From Bugulina stolonifera (taxonomy: Eukaryota; Bryozoa; Gymnolaemata; Cheilostomatida; Bugulidae): a DNA stretch of 64,000 nt. This document shows positions 33,401 through 44,574 of this stretch, piece by piece; position 1 is the stretch's first letter, and every line of letters begins with the position of its first letter. The notes under the pieces were generated by a model that was not told where the DNA came from, searched no databases, and saw only the letters and a program-made list of their open reading frames with translations. The position numbers and the translations under genes were made by a program. The DNA lies in the NCBI GenBank assembly GCA_935421135.1, contig OW285187.1, positions 2,666,001 through 2,730,000 on the forward strand, in the 5' to 3' direction.

Positions 33401-34202
33401 AATTTATTTGCCTAACTGTACTTAAACACTTTCTTGTTCCAAGCACAATTATAATGTAATTCATCTAGTCTAGTACCGTATGCTATAACTCTTCTGTTCA
33501 TTTCCACAGAATATCCCACCACAGTGTTCGGGGATGCAATGAAACAGCAGATAGAAGATAGACTGAAGTTCTATGAGACTGGAGAAATTCCCAAGAAGAA
33601 CGTTGATGTGATGGTAACAGCAGTTGAGGAGGTGAGGCTATATCTCTATAGTAACTGCTTAGCTGAGTCAAAGCCTTCATTTGTAGAAAAACCAGCTATA
33701 TTACTTTGTGATAGACCCATGGGTGCCATTGACAAAGGTTTTTGCTCCCAGGAAATGGGGCATGGGTAACATTCAATAACTTTCATGTAGTGGTTGTCTT
33801 CCTCGGACATGGATCTCACCTATGGTTGTTGGTGACTACTTTTAGGCCTCAGTAGTACAAGCCCAGTTGTCTAAGAAGGCCAGAAAGAAAAAGAAGAAAG
33901 AGAAGAAGCTAGCTGAGGCAGCTGCTGCCAAGGAGACAATTGAGAATGGTGATGTGGGAGAGGAAAATACTACTGCTGATGTGAGTGGAGAGAAGAAAAA
34001 GAAAAAGAAGAGAAAAGCAGAAGATGTAGAAAATGGTGAGTGAAGTGGGTGATTCACCTAGCAGATTTGGAACTGGTAGCACTTAGATGACTGTGTATTA
34101 TGACAACACTGATAATAAATTGTATGTTTAGTAGAACCTGATGCAGAGGAGAGCATCGTGGAAGACCCTCCAAAGAAGAAGAAGAAAAAGAACAAGTCTT
34201 AG
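30420..34202 (+). CDS. NOP56: NOP56, box C/D snoRNP core protein
   Basis: Eleven exons join in phase to 516 aa: 30420-30422, 30918-31128, 31427-31591, 31738-31936, 32224-32411, 32676-32827, 32909-33009, 33206-33354, 33510-33631, 33846-34035, 34132-34202. The first coding exon is the ATG alone, followed at once by GTGAGT. The product has the NOP5NT domain ([13 protein letters not shown]), the central NOSIC/Nop coiled-coil region ([43 protein letters not shown]) and the Nop RNP-binding core ([56 protein letters not shown]). It ends in Lys-rich KKKK tracts, as usual for NOP56. In the nucleolus it pairs with NOP58, fibrillarin and 15.5K to direct rRNA 2'-O-methylation. NOP58 is excluded by [17 protein letters not shown] and the sequence before it. 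None of its introns carries a minisatellite. Confidence 0.97.
32474..32526 (+). other. Stable stem-loop in NOP56 intron 5
   Basis: An outer 8-bp stem (ACATAGTT with AACTATGT) encloses an internal loop and an inner 7-bp stem (CATGTAC with GTACGTG, one G·U pair). NOP56 introns host snoRNAs in vertebrates, but clear C/D or H/ACA boxes were not found here, so no ncRNA is called. Confidence 0.4.
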
Positions 34203-34390
34203 AGATTTGTTGGTGAGAGAGAGTCATGCTTAATAGTATCTGACTATTCTAGAATATATTGAACTGGATGCAATTTGAGCTGTACAGCAAAACATACTTG
34301 AATGAATATACATACATGTAATTGTAAATCAATGTTGCAATGTATAGCTAGTCTTTTACATTTTATACATAACTATATCAGCTGTTTATA

Positions 34391-34396
34391 AATAAA
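34391..34396 (+). terminator. NOP56 polyadenylation signal AATAAA
   Basis: Canonical hexamer about 190 bases after the NOP56 stop and only 24 bases before the UBLCP1 stop codon on the other strand, so the two 3' ends meet here. Confidence 0.65.
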
Positions 34397-34419
34397 GAAA
34401 ATTAAACATGTAAATAACA

Positions 34420-37271
34420 TTATTGTTGAGGTTCTTCTGGCTTAGTCTCCCCTAATTTTGAAGCTTTACTTTCTTTGTGTTTCTTGGAAGGTTTGTACCT
34501 GGAATGATACATATATCCATAAACCATTGCATAATAGCTTTAACAAGGACAACTTGTCATAATATTACGAGGAATAAGAATGTTGGACTCACTTTTCCCA
34601 CTTCCTGTGGTTCAGCTTGCTAAAGTCATCTAACTTGGCAATGTCTGCTAAATACTGAGACAGGTGCAGCAACTCCCTATCTGTTCCTCTGTTGAAGTGA
34701 GCTTTCTTGAATGGACGGATCTACATGGACGTAGAAGTAAGATATAAATGTAGCAGAAGAGGGAAGCAATTTGTCTTGTCCAAATAATGACTAACAGTTT
34801 GCACAAACAACACTTTGATTATAAAATGTTAAAAATGTATACAATTAATGTAACACCTTGTTACCTTCAAGCCTGATTGAGGGTTCATAATGAAGTTACG
34901 TCTGATGTCATCAAACATTATAGTATTCTTGGCACTCCACTGTGAATATTTACCCCATATAACTCCCAGTGGCTTTACCTGCATTGGACAATGAACTCTA
35001 GTAGTTGCAGTAGTAGAAATACAAAAATACAAATCATTTTGATAAAACAAAACTACCTTCACATCGAGCAGGACAGGGCTCCAGTGATGGATAAAAATAT
35101 GTGGCATGTGAAGACACTGGGAATCGCAAGATTCGACATTTAAATCTGATGTTGACCTACCTCAACAATACCATAAGCTTGAGTATGTACAGTAATCATT
35201 GCCAAACTGTCAACATAGAATGCTATCTTATAGTTGGGATTCGAAGCAACGCCCAGCTCCGTCATCTTTACCTTTATCCATTTCATATTGGTGGCAGCTA
35301 AAAATGGTGTAATCAATTGTAAACATACTAAGGTAAATTAAAATGTTGAGCCAGAAATAGAAGTTTTTTTTGTCCAGCGTCCAGTAAATAGTTGTAGTAA
35401 TACTGGTGGTAGTGTGAGTGCAATTTTCCCAATTGCTCAGGCTGATGTGCCATTCAACATTCCTAACAAATTATTCTTAGGTAACTAACTGATCACCGCA
35501 CACGGCAATAGACCTACTACTTGTTGATTATTAGACGAGTTTTGTACATTATAAGATACGTACACCAGATAACAATATCATAGTCTTTATATGCATGAGT
35601 GAGAAACTCGTGTAGGTAAGGTCTCATCAGTTCTCCAGCTGTCTCTGCTACTGATCTGTGATCTACAAACAGGACATGATCGTAGAGGACTCGGGAACTC
35701 CAACACAGGGCTGAGAGCCAGAAACAATTTTGAAGGAAAGAACGAATAAAGATTAAAACTGGCTCACCAAACAGAGTGTAATCGATGTCTAGTACTAACA
35801 GATGCTTGCCATCTCTTGGTGCATTGATCTCTTCAATCTTGTACTCCTTCACCCTCCTACTTATCTTAGCCAGGTACTCTTCTCTGCAACAGTCGGAGTG
35901 CAACCAACTGCTTATGTTATATTAAGGTGTCGTGTTCAAAGTGCTACTAGCTAGTTTATAGCTTGAAATGAACCATTATGTTATTACATTGCATTGCTAG
36001 AGAAAACTAGGTAATATAACAAAGAGCAAGGCACTCAGTGCAAGAGAAAAAAATGCTGCACCTGTTTTCCACTGCCACTTCTTCTTCGTCGCCGATATCA
36101 AAATCATCAACAACTTCAGGCATTACCTCGGGAGGTTTAATGGCATCTTCCTGTAATAAAAAGTACTATTTCTCACACTTGTACTGCTGCACAGAAATAC
36201 AATAAACAAGGATTTATTCCAATAGTTGAACGCTCTTATCTACCACAATTACAGCAGTGGAGAAGCTCGAAGGCCAAAGCTATCATTTATCATAGTGAAA
36301 TGACCTCAGCCTAGAGTTCTATCACAACTATGTAGGTTGACGTAGTATGTACTACAATAATACAACACAAGAGTATATTATATTAGAGCGACTCACAATT
36401 TCGGCCTCTTTAGTCCCCATCATCATAATTTTAGCAGAGGCTGCATTAGTTTCACATATTTGGTTTTCATCTTTAGCAGGTTTTCCTATATTACAAGCAA
36501 AGTTTATTTAAATTGGATTACTAACTATGGAACTAACCCTAATCTGTCGTATGATAGGCCTACTAACGCTTCTTCAGTCATTCTTCTAGCCGCCAAAGTC
36601 TACCATTCTCAACACATACACATTGCTATTTTTATTTTACATCGGTTTACTATTTCAGTTGGCCTAACCCCTAAGATAAGTTGAAGAGTGAGTAGCAAAG
36701 CACACTCCTAGAGTCCTGTCTCTTAGCCTATAAGTTAAAGATAAGTCTACTAGAATAATACTAAAATATTATTGCAACAACTATCTGCTAACTATTCACT
36801 GTGATTCACTGACTGTCAATATGAATATGAACATCAATATTATCATTATATTATAATATATTATAATTATTAATTCTAATTGGTAGAGTCTCCAAGTTTG
36901 AAAATTTGAAATTAAAATTTTTAGTTCATGTACGTTGTAGTTGTAGGCTACAGTACTTTGCCAGAATCAAAACCCAAAATTACTATCACTACAACAATAA
37001 TAATCTCAGTCAAACTGAGAAAAGTGAGTGTCCCTGGATCAATGGGAATCAGAATCTGAGAATGACTTCACTTTAGTCAGAGGAGAGATATTTCCTTACC
37101 TTTACATTTCAGCCCCAGCAGCTTTTGTCTCTCAGGTTTGACCCCAGTTTCTGCATATATTAGGTCCTTCAAGTTCATCACAGTCAATGAGGAGTCTACA
37201 TCTAAAAGGCTGTACTCTTTTCCCGACCATTTTACAGAGATCTTAATTATTGGCTTTTTTCCTTCAGCCAT
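34420..37271 (-). CDS. UBLCP1: Ubiquitin-like domain CTD phosphatase 1
   Basis: Nine exons on the minus strand, in genomic order 34420-34498, 34593-34720, 34865-34978, 35161-35297, 35564-35662, 35768-35883, 36062-36150, 36397-36485 and 37100-37271, join in phase to 340 aa (human 318). Translation starts [20 protein letters not shown], a ubiquitin-like domain with [13 protein letters not shown] and [11 protein letters not shown] linker follows, then the HAD/FCP1-type phosphatase domain with catalytic [10 protein letters not shown] (DxDxT), [45 protein letters not shown] and [19 protein letters not shown]. It ends in a divergent Lys-rich tail longer than the human one. UBLCP1 binds the 19S subunit Rpn1 through its UBL and dephosphorylates nuclear 26S proteasome. 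It is convergent with NOP56. An open 60-nt exon-like segment lies in the intron between the exons ending at 34978 and starting at 35161. Confidence 0.95.
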
Positions 37272-38279
37272 TTCCAATTCAACATTGGGTGAATGACAGA
37301 CAGTATGAAGGATTTCCCAAATACATAGTTGCAAAACTGTCTAATATTTCTCTGTATGGACATTGGACAGCTCCTTTCATGGCTCCTTTAAATAAACCCC
37401 TTATAGTTGGAATTGGCACTATGGCTATTTACTATTTGCCTATTTTATAGAGAAGGCAACTCGTTTATGGCTAGACGCCACTAATAAAAATGAGAGGGCA
37501 ACTTCAAACTGCAAATCTATTATTAGCAAGGAGTTGTAGGTCATGTTGACAAGTGAAGTGCTAAAACTCCTTGATTGATGATCAGCTGAAAACATTTTTT
37601 TAGAGAATCTGTGGCTGCTTGCTGCAAATAGACAGGACAAACGCCCATGCAAACTGGATTGAATTATTGTTCAGTATGTTGACAACAGAGTATATTACAA
37701 AGGCAGAAATGGCAAATTATAATATGTATATTGCTAAATGTGTTTATTCAGTAGTTAATTCAGCAGAAAATGCCTTAGCCAACAGTGTATAAGAAATGCA
37801 ATGTACACAGCTAGTATAATCACAATGTACATGGTACTACATTGTACAAAATTAGAAACTTATCTCTGCATGTAATGTGTGTGACTGGACGGAAAGAACG
37901 AAAATATGCTTGCCCTTGAAAAGTTTACAGTGGACTTATAGGAATGGTAAAACCCGAATCCCAGTAGACTATAATGATGGTCAAAAATTCTGGAATTACG
38001 ATGTTTGGGTCCAAGACAATGAAAATGCACCAAATCCTACTGTACATCTATCTAGGTGTCTGGATGGTAGGTCTAATTAGGCCTACATGCTGCATTCTAC
38101 TGATGTGTACAATATTGTTGTGTTCAGAAGGTAAATAAGAAAGGCTTTGCATTCCCTCAAACTATTATAACAGGATAAAGACTAAATACTTCATTACGGA
38201 AAGAACGATGGCTGCGGGCTATATGTGTGTATGTAGAAATCATTATAGTAGATGTGGATAAAATTGATTGATGGGATTT
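37272..38279. other. Intergenic region UBLCP1–BBIP1
   Basis: Holds the UBLCP1 promoter and the BBIP1 3' end. The only open segment of note is an exon-like stretch at 37856-38066 on the plus strand, reported separately. No repeats seen. Confidence 0.55.
37856..38066 (+). other. Unassigned exon-like open segment
   Basis: A 211-base open stretch bounded by an acceptor-like ATTAG and a donor-like GGATG–GTAGGT. The translation includes CDWTERTKICLPLKSL and TRIPVDYNDGQKFWNYDVW, whose composition looks like real protein rather than AT-rich noise. No family was recognised and no partner exons were found on this strand nearby. It could be a relic, a single exon of a gene whose other exons were missed, or chance. 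Confidence 0.25.
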
Positions 38280-38876
38280 TCAGCCAATGGCATCTAGTTT
38301 CTGTTGTTCCTGTTCGATAGCATCTTGTTGTAAAATAGCTTCTTGAGCCTCCTTTTGCATCTTTTCCAGTTTCTCTAGAGTGACTGATTTTAGTGGTAAA
38401 ATCTTTGGTTTACATAGTACACTCGAAGGTATATCTTCATGGAACAGCTCTCCTGTCTGTGGTAACACCTACATGGAACATGATACAGTCTGTGGTAACA
38501 CCTACATGGAACATGATACGGCCTGTGGTAACACTTGAACATATAACATAATACAGTCTGTGGTAACACTTACATGTACATATAACATGATACAGTCTGT
38601 GGTAACACCTACATGGAACATGATACAGTCTGTGGTAACACCTACATGGAATACTCAACAAGGTACACTGAGCAAGATCTTAAATCAGTCATTTTATTAT
38701 GGACGGAAAATTATGCTCAAGTAGCGGAACTACATAGGTGAGATGCTTGCATAAGTTCCAAGTATGACACAAGGTAATCTGGAGTCATCTATGTACCTCC
38801 TAAAATAATCAATATTGGCAACTGGTAAACTACTAACCTCTGCCATATCACCTGCAGTTTGGGACTGTTTTGCCAT
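38280..38876 (-). CDS. BBIP1: BBSome-interacting protein 1
   Basis: Two exons, 38838-38876 ([13 protein letters not shown]) and 38280-38468, give a 75-aa protein (human forms 72-92 aa). The second exon reads [14 protein letters not shown], then [21 protein letters not shown] and a Gln/Glu-rich helix, closely matching BBIP1 ([28 protein letters not shown]). BBIP1/BBS18 is the smallest subunit of the BBSome, the coat complex that moves membrane proteins in cilia, so the animal is ciliated. Exon 2 is set to begin at GTG (38468), following GTAG, because this restores the conserved E-VLPQ sequence. The exon 2 start and the intron before it are tandemly duplicated upstream (38457-38650). Confidence 0.9.
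38457..38650 (-). repeat. 33-bp acceptor-anchored array in the BBIP1 intron
   Basis: Read on the minus strand, the unit is GTGTTACCACAGACTGTATC followed by atgttccatgtag, that is, the start of BBIP1 exon 2 plus its intron end. Six copies stand in tandem; the one nearest the gene is the functional acceptor and exon start. Two central copies are diverged and slightly longer. Confidence 0.9.
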
Positions 38877-39326
38877 ATTATCATCAATGAGTTATCATCG
38901 ATAAAAACGTTCTGGTAACTAAAGAATGATAATGGTTTAACAGAGCAAATAATGAGCATGACAGCGACACCATTTTAAATACTTCAACATGAGATTTCAA
39001 AATGATCTATTGCTGGGGCTTGGTGAACAAAATGTCAAGTCGACACAACTAAGTTTCAAAGTAGTATGGAGCTATAATACCAAACGGGTCAATTAAAGCA
39101 TTGCCAAGCCTTTTCCAAATCAGTCTTGCACATGATGCACACACTCACACACGCACGCATGCACACACAGGCACACACTAGCAGTTAAAGGTAATAATGT
39201 GGGTATAGTCATTAAAGCCGAATTAATCATTAGGCCTACATGCAGGCTAATTATCAGCTAAACATTGGTAGGCCTCCAGCAAATTGCCTAAAGATAGGCT
39301 ACATTTTAATGTGCTCTCTCACTGTA

Positions 39327-39577
39327 ATATGGTGTGGGGAAGTTATATTTATTTGTATTACCCTGGCCAAGCCAACACAAAAAGTGAAAACATACATAAA
39401 AATATGAGAAAGGAACATTTTTTGCTGAAAGCTTCGGCAAAAATGTGCCTTTCTCATAATTTGATAATATAATATTCTTATGACTTATGACCATCACTAT
39501 GTCGGTATGTGTTTTTGTGCTGGCTTAGTCATGGTCATGGTGATACAAATAAGAATAACTTCCCCCGCACCATATTT
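39327..39577. mobile_element. Foldback (MITE-like) element upstream of BBIP1
   Basis: About 80-base imperfect inverted repeats: left ATATGGTGTGGGGAAGTTAT, right complement ATATGGTGCGGGGGAAGTTA. They flank an inner hairpin (GAGAAAGGAACATTTTTTGC paired with gcaaaaatgtgcctttctc). The whole 250 bases could fold as one hairpin. No coding capacity. Confidence 0.8.
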
Positions 39578-41048
39578 TAAAGCTCGGAAAGTTTTGGAAT
39601 TACCAGATAATTTAATAAGATTATATTTTGTTTTAAAATAGAATTGCCATTGTCGAATCATTGTGCGTATAAAATAAAAATATCAAAACGTTGAACCCTC
39701 GCAAAAGTGAAAAGAAGTTTCAAAATAAATGAAAATGATTGCACCTGCACCACAACTAATTAGAAATATGATTGATTGCACTTGAGCAATTTATAATGTT
39801 ACGTTTATGTTAGTGTAAATAATAAATATTTTTATAATGATGTTACTTTTACGTCAATGTAAATAATAAATACGAATAATGAGTGCCTTTTTATAATAAT
39901 TATAATAATTGAGTGTTACTAGTTACTACCCAAATATTTTTATTGACAATTGATATCTGCGACCCACAACCATACTACGCAATGTTGTGTAGTACGAATG
40001 TGTCACTAAGACATCAATGTGTACGGCAGTTTGGTCGACTACAATTACTCGCAACGTGGGTTAGATGGACAACCCGCACTATACATTAGTAGTCTGCCTG
40101 GGAACCAGCGCTACAGCGTTTTGCCGTTGGTAGAGTCATGAATAACACTTGGAAGTTTGGTCTTTGTTTTGTTTCAATATAATATATTTTGTTTATTAAA
40201 ATTAAGTTAGAGTAGTGTTATAATAACTATTATAAAATTGATATTGATTAGGTAATATCCATGCCTATCCTCCCCATTTAGCAGGAGACGACACCCCATT
40301 TGGTTTTCAATCCAAGTGAGAGAAATCAGATTACCTGAAATTTAAATTTAAATTAAAATAGAAATTTAAACTTTAACTTGAACTACTCTCTATTGTATTA
40401 CTGAACTTAAACTATACTATGACTATTACTTTTTAGCTTGTTCATCATTAATGAAATGTAAATAAATTAGCTTAGTACATCAGATTTAAGTGGAACAGAG
40501 TAAGTTTACATAAGTTTTGTTTAACTTTAAGTTAAGTAATTAAATTAATCATAAGGATAATAAAAAGTATATTTTAATTTTATAATATAATTATAATAAT
40601 AACAAATGAAATAATATTTATATTAAATTTAATTGTAATTATTATTTATGATAATACAAATATAATCATGTTAAACCAGTACCTTTCTAGTAGGCCTACT
40701 CTCGCTATACTTTTGTACCAGGGGCATTTTTTCAAGTTTTTAAACTGGGGTCTCCATAGGCCGGGGGTCCAGGGGGCCTAGGCGGCCCCCTGGCGGGGTC
40801 CGGGGCAGCGCTCCGGCCGCCGGAGCTTTTTCAGCATAACTCACAAAAAGAGAAGGGTTTTAGAACACTGCACACCGTTGCTTGGATCTCATGTTTATTG
40901 CAGCCAGATAGCACACTACTGAAAAAATATATTTAGGATTAGTTTGATTGCTAACTACATGTATATTGCCGGGTAGCGTCTATATCCAAGAACTTAATTA
41001 AGTTCAGAATAGTACATTCAAAGTACATGTAATTACTAAAAAAAACTG

Positions 41049-41470
41049 AGTCTGAGTCATGCAAGACCCAGAAGTGTGGGTGCGACTTTTATAGCTAGAC
41101 TGTGTGTAGGGGTTCTGGTTAGTGTCATGAGACTGTATCTGGGAAGGCCAGAGAGAGTACCTGATATCCTAGCTGGAAAGAGTAAGAAACTGTATGAGTT
41201 AACTTCAGTAAGATAACTTTATTGAACAACAATCTACAGAAAACCAAAGCTAGAATGAAAAATTGTGCTCCTAATATATGAATTATAGTTCTCAACCAAG
41301 GCCACAAGGTCAAAAATGCGATAAATCAAAAAGCCAAAAAGGGTCCGAGCTATAATAGGTACAAACTGGTCTCGAATTACAAGTATAGTAAAATGTATAA
41401 CTACATATCAAAAAAACTATCGGCACATTTCAGAGATAAATACATAACAATAATCGATATCATATAGGTT
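41049..41470. mobile_element. Nested interspersed repeat, second copy of 6100-6540
   Basis: Same family and orientation as the repeat in AFG3L2 intron 1, with shared blocks TAGCTAG-CTG, GTCATGAGACTGTA and AAAAAGGGTCCGAG. It lies inside the transposon at 40719-43759 and so inserted after it. On the minus strand it carries CAATAAAGT. Confidence 0.6.
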
Positions 41471-42841
41471 TACAGGAAGGGTAATAAAAGATAACCAAAC
41501 TGGGCAACATGTATACTTGTGATTCATACGACAAAGCAGTCAAATAAAGCCAATGCAAGGGGATATAGCGGATGCTTACTTCCAATTATATCTGAAGTTA
41601 TAGTCGTTTGGGAGTCTGCATCACTCAAGATTTTTATTCCTCATGTTTCGAAACTAGTTCTAATATCATCATTAGCAATTTCATCTCTGATGGTGATACT
41701 TGGACTAGCATCGAAATATAAGGAGTAAAATTCAAAAAGTGTCTGGTACTACTTTACACCATAAAACATCTTCAAATGTACATGTGTATATAGTAAATAA
41801 AAAATGATGCTGTTGCCAGACACTGCTATTGCTTTAAACCAAAACTAAGTTCTCACCCCATGCTTGCACAGCTTGGTGCTTGGTTTCCTTCACCTCAACT
41901 ACTGTCTACCAGAAACAACCATCTCTACTTCACCTGAACATGGTGCTGTGTTATCCGGAGCAGATAATTATGCTCCATCTCCTGTTCCAGCCTGTAGTTT
42001 TGTAAAACAGAAACTTTTATACATTTGAAGTTGAATGAAACCTAGTAAACCCTAGATTAGTTATAATATTGTGGTGGACGACCACAGCGACACTTGTTTG
42101 CAAAACAACGTCGACCCTTAAGGATATCCTGAGATACCTGTATATACTTATCACTGTAAAGAACTAGCCACACTGTTATTACTTTTACTATGAATGTTTA
42201 CTACCCATATATATTACATTTTTAGGACTATTACAACGGCAAATTTTTAGTCATCCTTACCTAATGGGATCTTGGATAGTTGTACGGGGCTTGGCGAAAG
42301 TTAGAAGTCACTCTGTTTTATCTATAAAAGAGCAAGATAATATCTTATAAATCAGTCTTCCCTATGCTTTCAACTAGTACACTTCTTTAAACAAATATAA
42401 TATGTAACCAGCACTAGAGCACTCTGAACTTGTTCTGTCTAGTTAGGAGCATAACTGCAAGGAGGGTGGACTCGGTGGTGCATAATCGATCAAGGCTAGG
42501 TAGCCATCTGTTACATTGCTAAAGCTGTTGGGTAGTTGTGGTAGCGAGGGTCATTGTTCACATCCATGACAATATATCTAACTAATGAACCCTATTCTAC
42601 AGTACATCTAGAGTTCTAATAAAATTAAACCAAATAAAATTGAAAATGCTAAATCAAAGCGCAATTCTGGTGCTTCTAAAATTAAGTAATAAAACTCTTG
42701 ATATAATCCACACTCCACAGCATCATATCAATATTCATGCAGGGATCTCATTGTATTAGTTTAAAATTACAATATCAAACTACATTTTTCATATTGATAT
42801 TGTAAAACTTTCACAACAGTAGAATAGAATAAAAATAATGA

Positions 42842-42960
42842 AACTGAGGTTCATTATTAACCAAAGGTAAACATTAAATAATCTTTTAAAATTGTGTTTT
42901 ATTAACATGAAATAATATTTTATCTTTATGTTTAATTTTGGTTAATAATGAACCTCAGTT
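42842..42960. repeat. 119-bp palindromic foldback
   Basis: Perfect 24-base terminal inverted repeats (arm beginning AACTGAGGTTCATTATTAAC) around an AT-rich centre that also partly pairs. Nested in the transposon at 40719-43759; probably a small MITE. Confidence 0.88.
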
Positions 42961-44574
42961 AACCAATCAATAAATTTATTAAACCTGAAAATAAATTAAA
43001 ACTAAAGTGAATAAAACGGTTTAAGTAAAGTACTAAAAATTGAGCAAGTGTTAGAATTTAATAAAAAATATAATTAAGTATAATAATTATAATATAATTA
43101 GCAATATAAATAAATATATTATATAGTACAAATAATAAATAAAAATACAAGCAATATAATAGGCCTATATTATAAAATAATACTATTTATATTCAATAAT
43201 ATAATAATATATAATAATATTGATTTTTTTCAAATTTTTGCAACTGTAGAGTTACCCGTTGGGATTCTTATCAAGAAAAATATTTACCTCTAAGTTGAAC
43301 AAATAAATTAATATTTACTACACACCTGAAAAACTTGGTTAGAGATGTTTGTCTTACCTTTTTCATCTAGGTTCCATTCTTTTCTATTTTATTTGGGCAA
43401 TTGGGCAACAAACCGCGACTACTAACTTTGACCTTGACCATAGCAAGTAAAAGATTAACTTGAAATGTTCTAAAGTCATAGCCCATCTTTTGTTAATAAG
43501 CATTAGCTAGGTTGGGGCTTTAGCTTAATCCCCATAATTACTGCCTAAGCCTAATGTTAGCAGGCTAACTGCTATTCACCGCGGCACACTTATGTGTATG
43601 AATTGCTAAGAGATGGTGAATGCATTCAAACGACGCTTTTGATTGATTTTTCTGATTTTATTGGACTGTGCAATAATATAATATCTGTTATTTATTTTTT
43701 TTTTGACATAGAAAAGGGGGGTCGCGCGACCCTGGCGCCAGTAGCAAAAAACGCCACTGTGTACTGTACAAAAATCATTTACAATTAACAATAACAAAGG
43801 TCATTTATGTTTATCATAAATAATGAAAATGAGTAGGATTATAGGTAATAAGGCATTGATACTAATAGGGGCTATATAGTTGTAGAGTAGACTACATGTA
43901 GCTATAAAAATGGTACAAACAGGTTATGTAATCATGAAAGGGTAACAGTCCATTGAAGTAGTGTGGCAAAGGTCTTTGTAGTACAGAAGCTGTGACCAGA
44001 TTTATATTGACCAGATAAACGCAAACCGACAACTCAAACAGGCCTACTCCATGCTTACGTTTTACAAACTATAAATTTAAGCAAGAGTTAGAATAATTTG
44101 CATTAGAACAATTAATGTTTGCCAAACACTGTTGGGCCACCCTAGTAGATAGTAAACTTATATCATATGGCACTATGGTTCAGGCACTCCCACATCTCTT
44201 TGGGCTAGTAGCCTAATAACACAAATCCTGAGGATTTTGAAAATAAGCAAAATTTCGTAGTCTGAAGGTGATAAATTTAGAAAAGGTTACATTATTTTGA
44301 AGCTGCATGCACAATGTAGCTACTCTAGTGAAACCTCTAGGATTGTAATAGTTTGAAGGTTATTTATGGAGATTGTACCAACTCCGATATTTGAGCCTTT
44401 CTCTAAGATGTTTAAAATGTTGCTTGGATTGCTCTTTCTTTTTTTTGAGTAAACCTGCAATAATTTCAATGTGCTGCTTATTTCTATTTTTGCAATTGTT
44501 TTCCAATACCTGCAGATTTACACAGATGAACCTATAAAAACTTAATATCTTTAGACCTGAAAACTGTGGTTCAT

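Larger units (their letters stand above)
40719..43759. mobile_element. Non-autonomous DNA transposon, 5-bp TSD (TGTAC), copy 1
   Basis: Terminal inverted repeats CAGGGGCATTTTTT (left) and, as complement, CAGTGGCGTTTTTT (right) are flanked by the direct repeat TGTAC (40714-40718 and 43760-43764). Just inside the left end is a GC-rich block (about 40755-40830) able to form hairpins; just inside the right end is a GGGGGGTCGCGCGACCCTGG block. The same ends, in opposite orientation, bound the element in TOPORS at 47608-48859. The interior has no transposase. The element has grown by nested repeats at 41049-41470 and 42842-42960. Confidence 0.82.
38877..44574. other. Intergenic region BBIP1–TOPORS, rich in mobile elements
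   Basis: Contains the divergent promoters of BBIP1 (minus) and TOPORS (plus), a foldback element at 39327-39577, and a 3-kb DNA transposon at 40719-43759 with a nested repeat and a palindrome. Parts at 40320-40680 and 42950-43230 are almost pure A/T. No conserved coding frame seen. Confidence 0.7.

Noticed and set aside
33842..34057. Minus-strand frame rich in Phe and Ser opposite NOP56
   Set aside because: Antisense of the Lys-rich NOP56 tail (AAG/AAA runs).
31129..34131. Box C/D snoRNAs in NOP56 introns
   Set aside because: TGATGA-like and CTGA strings occur but never as a properly spaced C–D pair with terminal stem; the clearest ATGATGATCTGA is in coding exon 3.
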